This document shows, in pieces, positions 57,396-64,000 of a stretch of 64,000 nucleotides of DNA (position 1 is its first letter; every line of letters starts with the position of its first letter). The notes under the pieces were generated by a model. The model had not been told where the DNA came from. It saw only the letters and a program-made list of their open reading frames with translations, and ran no database searches. Source of the stretch: Dehalococcoidia bacterium (GTDB taxonomy: Bacteria; Chloroflexota; Dehalococcoidia; DSTF01; JALHUB01). The position numbers and the translations under genes are program-made. The stretch spans positions 58,193 through 122,192 of the forward strand of contig JASEFU010000006.1 in assembly GCA_030018455.1 (NCBI GenBank), read 5' to 3'.

Positions 57396-58118
57396 TCAGG
57401 GCCAAGGACGGTGGACGAGCGCCTCCCGTACGCGGTCGGGGAAGTCGGAGATGATGCCGTCCACTCCCAGCCCGATAAGGCGCAGCATCTCGCTCTCCTC
57501 GTTGACCGTCCACGAGTAGACCCGCATGGCGCGACGAAGCGTCTTTTCGATGAGGGCGCCGTCGACGAGGCTGCATTCCACGCTCAGCCCCTGCGCGTTC
57601 AGTGAGAGAGCGCGCGTGAGCAGCTCGTCCCAATCGTCGGGGCGTCCGGCCACCGTGAGGACGTAGGGCAGGCGGGGCTCGAGGTGGCGCATCGCGGTGA
57701 GGGCGTCGCCGAGGAAGGAGTTGATCGTGCAGCGCTCGATGGAGTCCGTCTTCCGGATGACATCGAGGACGGCGCGTTCGATCCCCGTCTCCTTCAGCTC
57801 CAGGAAGAGCGCCATTTCGCCTGCCGCCTGTACCGTCTCCTCCAGCGACGGCACCCGTTCGCCGGGGAACCGCTCGTCGCCGGCGTTCAGCTTCCGTGTT
57901 TCGGCGAATGTCATGGCTGACAGCGGGCCTGAACCATCGGTCGTGCGGTCGACGGTGGCGTCGTGCAGGAGGACGGGGATGCCGTCGGCGGTGGCGCGCA
58001 CGTCCACCTCGACGGCGTCGGCGCCGAGCGCGAGTGCGGCGCGTATACCGGCGAGGGTGTTCTCGGGAGCGTGTCCTTTGCACGCGGCGTGGGAGAGGAC
58101 AAGCATCTTCTTGTGCAC
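57396..58118 (-). CDS. glycerophosphodiester phosphodiesterase
   Basis: A 240-residue GDPD TIM barrel: SHAACKGHAPENTLAGIRAALALGADAVEVDVRATADGIPVLLHDATVDRTTDGSGPL. It has the metal Glu-Val-Asp and the catalytic HD, although the usual HRG at the start reads HAACKGH. LFLELKE and the C-terminal VYSWTVNEESEMLRLIGLGVDGIISDFPD are family blocks. It cleaves glycerophosphodiesters to glycerol-3-phosphate and an alcohol. No signal peptide. The GTG at 58118 follows AAAGGAG by nine bases. Confidence 0.92.
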   Translation of the reverse strand: MHKKMLVLSHAACKGHAPENTLAGIRAALALGADAVEVDVRATADGIPVLLHDATVDRTTDGSGPLSAMTFAETRKLNAGDERFPGERVPSLEETVQAAGEMALFLELKETGIERAVLDVIRKTDSIERCTINSFLGDALTAMRHLEPRLPYVLTVAGRPDDWDELLTRALSLNAQGLSVECSLVDGALIEKTLRRAMRVYSWTVNEESEMLRLIGLGVDGIISDFPDRVREALVHRPWP

Positions 58119-58334
58119 GCTCTCGGTCTCCTTTCGGCGGAGATTCTTTTCAGCAGTCTATCAGGTCTTCGCTCGCGGCGCTCCCCCGGCGGGCGCTACG
58201 GTCCTGGCGAGCGGCTGCGGACAAGGTGACACGGCGGCTGGGGTGCCTTTGCACCAACAAACCAAGCTCGACTAGAATTGTGGCATCAGGCCACCACGAC
58301 GGGGTATTTGATCCAGCAGAAATAGGAGGAAACT

Positions 58335-59354
58335 ATGCCCTGGGAGGACGTAAAGCAGATCTTCCGCCCGGAAACGGTGCACATGGGGGTGATGCAGATA
58401 GACCCGGAGAAGTGCAGCCGGACACGGGGCTCGAGCTGTCAGTTGTGCTACGAGAACTGCCCCTTCCGCGCCTGGGCTGCTCCAGAGCCGGGAAAGCCAC
58501 CGCAACTGAAGGAGGAGTACGAGTGCTTCAGTTGTTACAACTGCATGGTGGCCTGCCCTCGCGGCGCCGTCTCGATCGTCGAGCCCTATCATGTGGACGA
58601 GGGCTACTGGAAGACGGAGCCCCACGCTCTGCCGGCGAGGCTACCCCTCGAGCCGAAGGACGCCGACGGCAACCCCGACCAGTGGAACGCGATCGAGCGG
58701 GCGATCTACAACCGGCGCAGCGTCCGCAACTTCCGCGATAAGCCGGTGCCCGAGCACCTCATCCGGCGGGTGCTGGAGGCCGGGAGGTTCGCGCCCAGCG
58801 CCGGCAACTGCCAGCCCTGGCGCTTCATCGTCATTACCAACAAAGCCCTGCTCCAGGAGATGGACGAGGCGATCTGGGCGGGCGTAAACATGATTTACCA
58901 GATGTTCAAGAACGACGACCTCGTAAAGCAGCTTGCGGCCGGCTACGAGATGGCGCCCCAACAATCGGGGACGTGGGACCCGCGGCTGGCCCTCGGCGGC
59001 ATGGGCAGCATTTCTAAGAGGAATGGGCCGCCGCTGTTGAACGCGCCGGCCGTGATCCTCATTCTCGGCGATGAGCGCGCCATCAGCGGGCCCGAGATCA
59101 ACGCCGGCATCTGCGGGCAGAACATGAACCTGGTGTGCAACTCGCTGGGGATCAAGTGTTGCTGGGTGGGTTTCGCCCAGGTCATCAATCAGGTGCCGCC
59201 GATAAAGGAGAAGCTGGGCATCGAGTATCCGTGGCGGATCATTACTTCGCTCGTCATGGGCTATCCGCGGTTCAAGCAAGAAGGGATCGTGCCGAGGGAG
59301 TACCGGCCCGTGACGTGGTTCCGCGAGGACCGCGCGGGGCCGGAAATCGAGTAG
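58335..59354 (+). CDS. ferredoxin-nitroreductase fusion protein
   Basis: A 339-residue protein. Residues 20-80 hold two [4Fe-4S] clusters (Cys27, 35, 38, 42 and Cys64, 67, 70, 74; the first has an unusually long first gap). Residues 100-339 are a nitroreductase-family FMN domain (AIYNRRSVRNFRDKPVPEHLIRRVLEAGRFAPSAGNCQPWRFIVI, GICGQNMNLVCNSLGIKCCWVG). Such fusions pass electrons from ferredoxin-type clusters to FMN. The substrate is unknown; nitroaromatics, quinones or dehalogenation are possibilities. GGAGGAAACT precedes the ATG. A perfect terminator follows. Confidence 0.92.
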   Translation: MPWEDVKQIFRPETVHMGVMQIDPEKCSRTRGSSCQLCYENCPFRAWAAPEPGKPPQLKEEYECFSCYNCMVACPRGAVSIVEPYHVDEGYWKTEPHALPARLPLEPKDADGNPDQWNAIERAIYNRRSVRNFRDKPVPEHLIRRVLEAGRFAPSAGNCQPWRFIVITNKALLQEMDEAIWAGVNMIYQMFKNDDLVKQLAAGYEMAPQQSGTWDPRLALGGMGSISKRNGPPLLNAPAVILILGDERAISGPEINAGICGQNMNLVCNSLGIKCCWVGFAQVINQVPPIKEKLGIEYPWRIITSLVMGYPRFKQEGIVPREYRPVTWFREDRAGPEIE

Positions 59355-59375
59355 CCAAGGGCTTCCGGCAGATAG

Positions 59376-59413
59376 AAAGGGAAGGGGGTTGCGCCCCCTT
59401 CCCTTTTTGTTTT
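59376..59413 (+). terminator. intrinsic terminator of the nitroreductase gene
   Basis: AAAGGGAAGGGGG (59376-59388) pairs perfectly over 13 bp with 59394-59406 around a 5-base loop, followed by TTGTTTTT. It separates the convergent acyl-CoA dehydrogenase. Confidence 0.93.
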
Positions 59414-59431
59414 TCCCTGTGCGGCGATGCC

Positions 59432-60697
59432 CTAGAAAGTCGTGTCGCCGCGCTGGAGCTGACGGAAGATCGTCCTCCGCTGGATTTCCGACGTGCCATC
59501 GGGGATGCGGGCGGTGCGCGCGATGCGGAATCCCTCCTCCAGCGCCAGTTCGCTGGAGAGTCCCATGCCGCCGTGGATCTGGATCGCCCTGTCGTAGGCG
59601 CGCTGGCACATCTCGATTGCGTAGGCCTTCGACATGCAGATTTCCTTGACGGGCACCTTGCCGGCGTCGAGCATGTTAGCGGTCTGAATGATCATGTACT
59701 TGGTGGCGAAGATGTCCAGGGCCATGTCCGCCATCATGAACTGGAGGGCCTGGTGATCGGCGAGGGAGACGCCGAAGGTCTTGCGCTCCGCCGCGTATTC
59801 AAGCGAGCGGTCGAGAGCCCACTCGGCGAGTCCGAGGCAGGAGCTTGCCATACCCATCCGGCCCTCGGAGATGCCGAACATGGCGATCTGGAAAGCGCCG
59901 TCGACGGCGCCGATCATGTAGTCGTTTCTGACCCGCACGTCGTCCATCGTGAAGCCGCCGCAGTCGCTGGAGATGTGGCCCATGATGCGCTCCGGCCTGT
60001 CCTTGGTGAAGCCGGGGGCAGTGGCGTCGAGCAGGAAGCAGCTAAGGCCGCCCTTGTGGGCCGCAAAAGCTTCCTCGTTGGTAATAGCGAAGACGGCGGC
60101 GTAGTCGCAGTACGGGGCGTTGGTGATCCACTGCTTGGAGCCGCTGACCACCCATTCGTCGCCGTCTCGGCGCGCCTTCGTCTTCAGTCCCCACAGGTCG
60201 GAGCCGGCGCCGGGCTCGGTCACGCCGAAACAGACGGTCTTCTCGCCGGCGAGCAACGGCGGCAGCACCTCGTCGCGTATGGCCTGGCTGGCGCCCAGGA
60301 AGAGGTGGGATGGCCCGTCAACGAAGCTCGCCAATAGCGGAGAGGTGAGGAAGCCGGCTGCCCAGCCGATGAACACGCGACCGGGCCCGTACTTCCGGTA
60401 GATGGCCTCCAGGACGAGGGGAGAGGCGACCCAGGGCATGCCGCCACCGCCGACGCTGCTGGGGGCGAACATGCTATAGTAGCCGGCCTGGGCGGACTTG
60501 ACGCGGATGCCGTCGCGGGCCTCTCTGATCGGAGGCACCAGCAGGCCATCCTCGCCGAACAGCTTACGTTCGTCGTGGAGGATATCCTTGTATTTCTCCT
60601 CCAGCGGCACGACTTCGCTGTCGATGAAGCCGAGCAAGCCTTCAATCGCCCCTTTCGTCAAGTCGCGTGCTTCTTCCGGTACCGCTTCGGTGACCAT
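59432..60697 (-). CDS. acyl-CoA dehydrogenase family protein
   Basis: A 421-residue FAD-dependent acyl-CoA dehydrogenase. Family blocks are CFGVTEPGAGSDLWGLKTKARRDGDEWVVSGSKQWITNA and SSCLGLAEWALDRSLEYAAERKTFGVSLADHQALQFMMADMALDI, with the C-terminal IHGGMGLSSELALEEGFRIARTARIPDGTSEIQRRTI. The Tyr/Glu choice of catalytic base cannot be fixed by eye. The ATG at 60697 follows GGGAGG. The N-terminal 90 residues are longer than in short-chain enzymes. The TetR regulator upstream on the same strand could control it. Confidence 0.93.
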   Translation of the reverse strand: MVTEAVPEEARDLTKGAIEGLLGFIDSEVVPLEEKYKDILHDERKLFGEDGLLVPPIREARDGIRVKSAQAGYYSMFAPSSVGGGGMPWVASPLVLEAIYRKYGPGRVFIGWAAGFLTSPLLASFVDGPSHLFLGASQAIRDEVLPPLLAGEKTVCFGVTEPGAGSDLWGLKTKARRDGDEWVVSGSKQWITNAPYCDYAAVFAITNEEAFAAHKGGLSCFLLDATAPGFTKDRPERIMGHISSDCGGFTMDDVRVRNDYMIGAVDGAFQIAMFGISEGRMGMASSCLGLAEWALDRSLEYAAERKTFGVSLADHQALQFMMADMALDIFATKYMIIQTANMLDAGKVPVKEICMSKAYAIEMCQRAYDRAIQIHGGMGLSSELALEEGFRIARTARIPDGTSEIQRRTIFRQLQRGDTTF

Positions 60698-60834
60698 AAA
60701 ATGACCTCCCTTCAAGAAATGAGACCGTTTAGCGCAAGCAGAAAATGGCGCTGCCGGTCATGTGACAGCGCGCATAGTGTACAACGAATGCGCTAACAAA
60801 ACACGTGGTGGAAGCGCATCATTCCGGAGAACAA

Positions 60835-60879
60835 GGAGAAAGACAAAATGAGAAAGCCCCCAAAGGGGGCCTTCTCATT
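60835..60879 (-). terminator. intrinsic terminator downstream of the TetR operon
   Basis: A 15-bp stem with one mismatch (60847-60861 with 60865-60879) and a 3-base loop. On the minus strand it is followed by TTTGTCTTTCTC. Confidence 0.8.
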
Positions 60880-60942
60880 GGGCGGGGCCATGATCTCGCG
60901 TCCGGGAGGCGTCCGGTTCCCCCGGAGAGCGAGCGGTTGATA

Positions 60943-61128
60943 TCAGCGGCACGCCGACTTCGGACGCAGCCCTGAGACAGGGAGATTCGCCCGTTGAATG
61001 GAGGGGTTCAGCTCGCGCGGCTTCTCGTTAGTCTCAGCCTGGCGCGCCCGGTATATGCGCTCAGCCTCCCTGTTAAGCTCCTCTACATGCGCCTTGTAGT
61101 AGTACTCGACCGAAATCGCCTCTAACAT
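60943..61128 (-). CDS. 61-residue hypothetical protein after tetR
   Basis: MLEAISVEYYYKAHVEELNREAERIYRARQAETNEKPRELNPSIQRANLP: a single helix with a charged, Arg-rich repeat-like middle and a basic tail. I recognise no family. AAGGAGGCACACG stands before the ATG at 61128 and it follows the TetR gene by 21 bases, so it is almost certainly translated. A terminator follows. Confidence 0.6.
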   Translation of the reverse strand: MLEAISVEYYYKAHVEELNREAERIYRARQAETNEKPRELNPSIQRANLPVSGLRPKSACR

Positions 61129-61149
61129 CGTGTGCCTCCTTGGTCGGCG

Positions 61150-61809
61150 CTATCGCTGTTCCTCCGGACCGCTGTCCTCGCCCGCTCCTGAAACGGCATT
61201 CGTCAGCAGGTCCGGCTGGCTTATCTGTTTGATAAGGATCCGGAGCACCTCTTCGGTGTCGACGCCTTCGGGGTCGATCGCCTTGTGAAGCTGAAGCCCT
61301 CGATAGAGCGCCATCAGCAGGTTGGCCATCGCCACGGGGTCGACGTCGGGGCGCAGCGTCCCCTGTTCGACGGCGAGACGGCAGATCTCTGCGAGGGCAG
61401 AGCGGAAAGCCGCCCGCTGTTCCCTGACGCGCTCCTGCTGCCTCTTGTTGCGCAGGCTTTCGGGCCAGATCTCGATGTCGAGCCGTGCCCAGTGCTCGAA
61501 ATCGGGCCGGAGAAACTGCGCCCAGAAGCGTTCGCCCACGACGGCCAAGGCCTCCAGCGCCTGCGACGTCTCCTCCTTCGCCTCCTGCACGATCCCCATC
61601 TCCTCGAGGGTCCTGCGCTGGGCCACGGCGTCGATGAGGTCGTCCTTGCTCTTGAAGTAGCGATAGACGGCGCCCGGGCTGAGCCTCGCTTCCGCACAGA
61701 TGTCGTGCATCGTCGTCTGGTGGAGTCCTTTCCTGACGAAGCACTTTTCCGCCGCATCCAATATTTCGTTCGTGCGGGCCTCAAGGTGAGCAGCGCTCAT
61801 CTTCGGCAT
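61150..61809 (-). CDS. TetR/AcrR family transcriptional regulator
   Basis: A 219-residue regulator. The N-terminal HTH domain (10-60) reads RTNEILDAAEKCFVRKGLHQTTMHDICAEARLSPGAVYRYFKSKDDLIDAVA. The ligand domain (70-205) is all helical, and a Glu-rich tail ends it. An inverted repeat AACGA-N4-TCGTT at 61844-61857 in its own promoter is the probable operator. It may govern itself and the neighbouring acyl-CoA dehydrogenase. The effector is unknown; acyl-CoA esters are common for this family. Confidence 0.93.
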   Translation of the reverse strand: MPKMSAAHLEARTNEILDAAEKCFVRKGLHQTTMHDICAEARLSPGAVYRYFKSKDDLIDAVAQRRTLEEMGIVQEAKEETSQALEALAVVGERFWAQFLRPDFEHWARLDIEIWPESLRNKRQQERVREQRAAFRSALAEICRLAVEQGTLRPDVDPVAMANLLMALYRGLQLHKAIDPEGVDTEEVLRILIKQISQPDLLTNAVSGAGEDSGPEEQR

Positions 61810-61843
61810 TAGCGTTCGCTCCGAATGACTATTCGATTTTAAA

Positions 61844-61895
61844 AACGAGCAGTCGTTCTTTATTAATATTAAGTATCTTCTTCTGCTCTTGTCAA
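61844..61895 (-). promoter_or_regulatory. TetR-gene promoter and probable operator
   Basis: On the minus strand TTGACA (61890-61895) is followed after 18 bases by TATTAA. The palindrome AACGA (61844-61848), GCAG, TCGTT (61853-61857) lies just downstream of the -10 and would block transcription when bound. The region is clearly AT-rich relative to the window. Confidence 0.6.
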
Positions 61896-62014
61896 GTCCC
61901 TAAGCAGGTTTGTCGACGTATTAGAGCGGGGGGCACAGAGGGCTGCCCCTTGCGAGCGGTCTTCAACGGGCGCCCGTACTCACCGGCTTTGCGTCGACAC
62001 GACAAACGCCGCGT

Positions 62015-63883
62015 CTACCGGCGGGCAGGCGATGCGCCGGCGCCCCTTTGCTCCCGCAGCGCCTCCAGCCGCTCTTCGCAGCCATGCGACCCCCGCTTCT
62101 CCAGCCCGCACACGTTGCAGGCGACCATGTGGCAATCGGGGGTCGTCTCGCCTTGCTGCGACTTCTGCCACTCCCGGCGCAGGAACGCCTCGTCCACACC
62201 GGTGTCGATGTGCGACCACGGCAGCACCTCATGGAGATCGCGCTCGCGATGGGCGTAGAACGTAGGGTCAAGCCCCGCTTCCGCAAACGCCGATTCCCAA
62301 TGCCGCCGGTCGCTTATCTCGTTCCAGGCATCGAAGCGGGCGCCCGCTTTCCAGGCGCGGAGGATTACGGGGCCGAGACGGCGGTCGCCGCGCGAGAGGA
62401 CCGCTTCCAGCAGGCTGTGCGCGGGCTCCTCCCACGATAGCGCGATGCCGGTGCCTTTGAGGCGACGCCTGAGCAGATCGTGGCGGAGGGCCAGGTCATC
62501 CGGGCCCATCTGGGCGGCCCACTGGAACGGTGTGTGCGGCTTGGGGATGAAGTTAGAGGTGCTAACGCGTACCCGCGCCCTCCCCCCGTGGTGTCGGCGC
62601 CCGGTATCCTGCACCTTCACCGCCAGGCCGGCAATCCCCTCGACGTCCTCAAGCGTCTCCGTGGGCAGGCCCACCATGAAGTACAGCTTCACGTTCGTCC
62701 ATCCGTGCGCAAAGGCGGCCTCGGCAGCCTGGAGGATGTCGTCTTCGGTGAGAGGCTTGTTGATCACGTCGCGCAGGCGCTGGCTCCCCGCTTCCGGCGC
62801 GAAGGTTATGCTGCGCTTGCCCGCGCTCTGGGCGAGGGCGGCGATTCTCACGGAGAAGCTGTCGCAGCGAATGCTGGGCAGCGCCAGCGCAACCCGCTCC
62901 GGCAGCGCCCGCCGCAGTCCCTCGATAAGCGGGGCGATCTGCGAGTGATCGGTGGTGCTGAGGGAGAGGAGCGAGAGCTCGTTGTAGCCCGTGGAGGCGA
63001 TGATTTCCTCCGCTGTATGCACCACCTCGTCGACCCCGCGCTCCAGCCGCGGCCGGTAGACGATGCCGGCCTGGCAGAAGCGGCAGCCCTGCGTGCACCC
63101 GCGCTGTATCTCCACGGCCGCTCTGTCGTGCACTGTCTGGAGAAAGGGCACCACCGGCCGCACAGGCGGCGGCGGCAAAGGCTCCACGAAGCGCTTGTGG
63201 AGCTTCGGGGGCGCCGATTCGTCGATGGGCTCTACTTGCCGCACCGTGCCGTCCTTCTCGTAGGCGACGCGGTAGAAGGCGGGGAGGTAGACGCCGGGGA
63301 CGGCTGCAAGCCTCCTCAGCAACTCCTTCCGGCCAGCGGCGTCCCGCTTCCAGCCCTTCACAACGTCCGCGACCTCAAGCACCACCTCCTCGCCGTCACC
63401 GAGCACGAAGGCGTCGATGAACTCGGCGAGCGGTTCCGGGTTGAGGGCGCCGGTGCCGCCGGCGATGATGAGCGGATGACTACGGTCTCTCTCCGCCGAG
63501 AGCAGAGGGACGCCGGAAAGGTCGAGCATGTTCAGCAGGTTGGAATAGGTAAGCTCGTAGCCCAGGGAGAAGCCGATGACGTCGAACTCGCGCAGGGGCG
63601 TCCGCGTCTCCAGGCTGAAGAGCGGCAGACCGCGGCTGCGCAGCTCCGCCTCCATGTCGACCCAGGGCGCGTAGACGCGTTCAGCGAGAATGTCGGACCT
63701 CTGGTTCAGCACGTCGTAGAGGATGGCAAGGCCGAGATTCGACATGCCGATCTCGTAGACGTCCGGGTAGGCGAGAACGAATCGGATATCGACCGCATCC
63801 CAGTCCTTGACGACGCAGTTCCACTCGCCGCCTGCGTAACGCGCGGGCCGCGCAACCTTGCTGAGGGCCTGGTCTATATCCAT
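62015..63883 (-). CDS. B12-binding radical SAM protein, TIGR03960 type
   Basis: A 622-residue radical SAM protein. The N-terminal 220 residues hold a B12-binding-like Rossmann region (FVLAYPDVYEIGMSNLGLAILYDVLN, IGFSLGYELTYSNLLNMLDLSGVPLL). Residues 255-480 form the radical SAM barrel with Cys263, Cys267 and Cys270 (RGCTQGCRFCQAG). The C-terminal part ends with a Cys-rich CNVCGLEKRGSHGC knuckle. This is the TIGR03960 family, often located beside rplU and RNase G genes. Function is unestablished; a role in RNA or protein modification is suspected. The ATG at 63883 has no strong ribosome site. Confidence 0.92.
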   Translation of the reverse strand: MDIDQALSKVARPARYAGGEWNCVVKDWDAVDIRFVLAYPDVYEIGMSNLGLAILYDVLNQRSDILAERVYAPWVDMEAELRSRGLPLFSLETRTPLREFDVIGFSLGYELTYSNLLNMLDLSGVPLLSAERDRSHPLIIAGGTGALNPEPLAEFIDAFVLGDGEEVVLEVADVVKGWKRDAAGRKELLRRLAAVPGVYLPAFYRVAYEKDGTVRQVEPIDESAPPKLHKRFVEPLPPPPVRPVVPFLQTVHDRAAVEIQRGCTQGCRFCQAGIVYRPRLERGVDEVVHTAEEIIASTGYNELSLLSLSTTDHSQIAPLIEGLRRALPERVALALPSIRCDSFSVRIAALAQSAGKRSITFAPEAGSQRLRDVINKPLTEDDILQAAEAAFAHGWTNVKLYFMVGLPTETLEDVEGIAGLAVKVQDTGRRHHGGRARVRVSTSNFIPKPHTPFQWAAQMGPDDLALRHDLLRRRLKGTGIALSWEEPAHSLLEAVLSRGDRRLGPVILRAWKAGARFDAWNEISDRRHWESAFAEAGLDPTFYAHRERDLHEVLPWSHIDTGVDEAFLRREWQKSQQGETTPDCHMVACNVCGLEKRGSHGCEERLEALREQRGAGASPARR

Positions 63884-64000
63884 CGCTCGCGCCCTTCACA
63901 TACCGATATCCATCATAGCGAAAGCAGGCGCGGGGTAGCAATTTCGTGTACTCGTCCGGTACATTCCGTACACTCACCCCCTTTCCGCTTGTTTCTTGAG

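Noticed and set aside
1..64000. CRISPR arrays, tRNA or rRNA genes, transposases, prophage
   Set aside because: I saw no regularly spaced direct repeats of CRISPR type, no tRNA T-loop pattern in a plausible cloverleaf, and no recombinase or phage structural gene.

Overview
The window is 64 kb of GC-rich, gene-dense bacterial chromosome. I can support roughly 65 protein genes and found no rRNA, tRNA, CRISPR array, transposase or phage gene. The gene content points to a free-living bacterium of the Chloroflexota type, possibly Dehalococcoidia-like: a PE-LIG-POL LigD with Ku, an encapsulin with encapsulated ferritin, a corrinoid/UROD-family methyl-transfer locus, a TIGR03960-type radical SAM protein, AGGAGG-type ribosome binding sites mixed with GTG/TTG starts, and one in-frame palindromic insert of the 'PAGRQG' kind. 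The phylum is an inference from content; no marker gene here settles it.

Layout. (1) 0-8 kb: two alpha/beta hydrolases, a DUF2905 membrane protein, a complete pyruvate-dehydrogenase-type operon on the minus strand (lpdA-pdhA-pdhB-pdhC), and an RlpA-like cell-wall protein behind a promoter with a leader of about 160 nt. (2) 8.5-14.6 kb: a mutagenic translesion block (ImuB-like Y-family protein, DUF6504, a lipoprotein, DnaE2) with an AbrB/VapC toxin-antitoxin pair on the other strand in its middle. The imuB promoter carries a textbook GAAC-N4-GTTC LexA box between TTGACA and TATAAT. (3) 14.7-28.9 kb: a corrinoid one-carbon locus with a peptide-type solute-binding protein and two permeases, homocysteine methyltransferase, methyltetrahydrofolate:corrinoid methyltransferase, corrinoid protein, RACo-like ASKHA reactivase, four different UROD-family methyltransferases and a MetH-activation-like protein. 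(4) 29-34 kb: rpsU, a pirin, and a minus-strand run of stress genes (GYD, VOC, DUF1059, SOD, trehalose-6-phosphate synthase, two related zinc ribbons). (5) 34.5-41.6 kb: sensory genes: a 1088-residue kinase fused to its own response regulator, a second kinase, a degenerate kinase and an OmpR-family regulator. (6) 42-52 kb: a class A PBP, the encapsulin/EncFtn pair, LigD, Ku, several small zinc or regulatory proteins, a single-domain response regulator and a hemerythrin. (7) 52-64 kb: housekeeping and redox enzymes, a family-5 uracil-DNA glycosylase, an S51-peptidase/CysRS-tail fusion, an Fe-S nitroreductase, an acyl-CoA dehydrogenase, TetR and the radical SAM protein.

The most striking thing I found is regulatory. 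Five promoters between 34.3 and 51.6 kb share one architecture: four copies of a GTGAA-like unit (TTCAC on the gene strand) spaced 11-21-11 bp (11-20-11 at one site), followed after exactly 11 bp by a TAnnnT/TAnnCT -10 element. They sit upstream of the OmpR-family regulator, the kinase operon, the zinc-ribbon/otsA/SOD run, the membrane-protein/XRE/Ku/LigD/EncFtn/encapsulin run, and the single-domain response regulator. The spacing is that of a Pho-box-like operator for an OmpR/PhoB-family activator. It suggests one two-component stress regulon that ties trehalose synthesis, superoxide defence, end-joining repair and iron encapsulation together.
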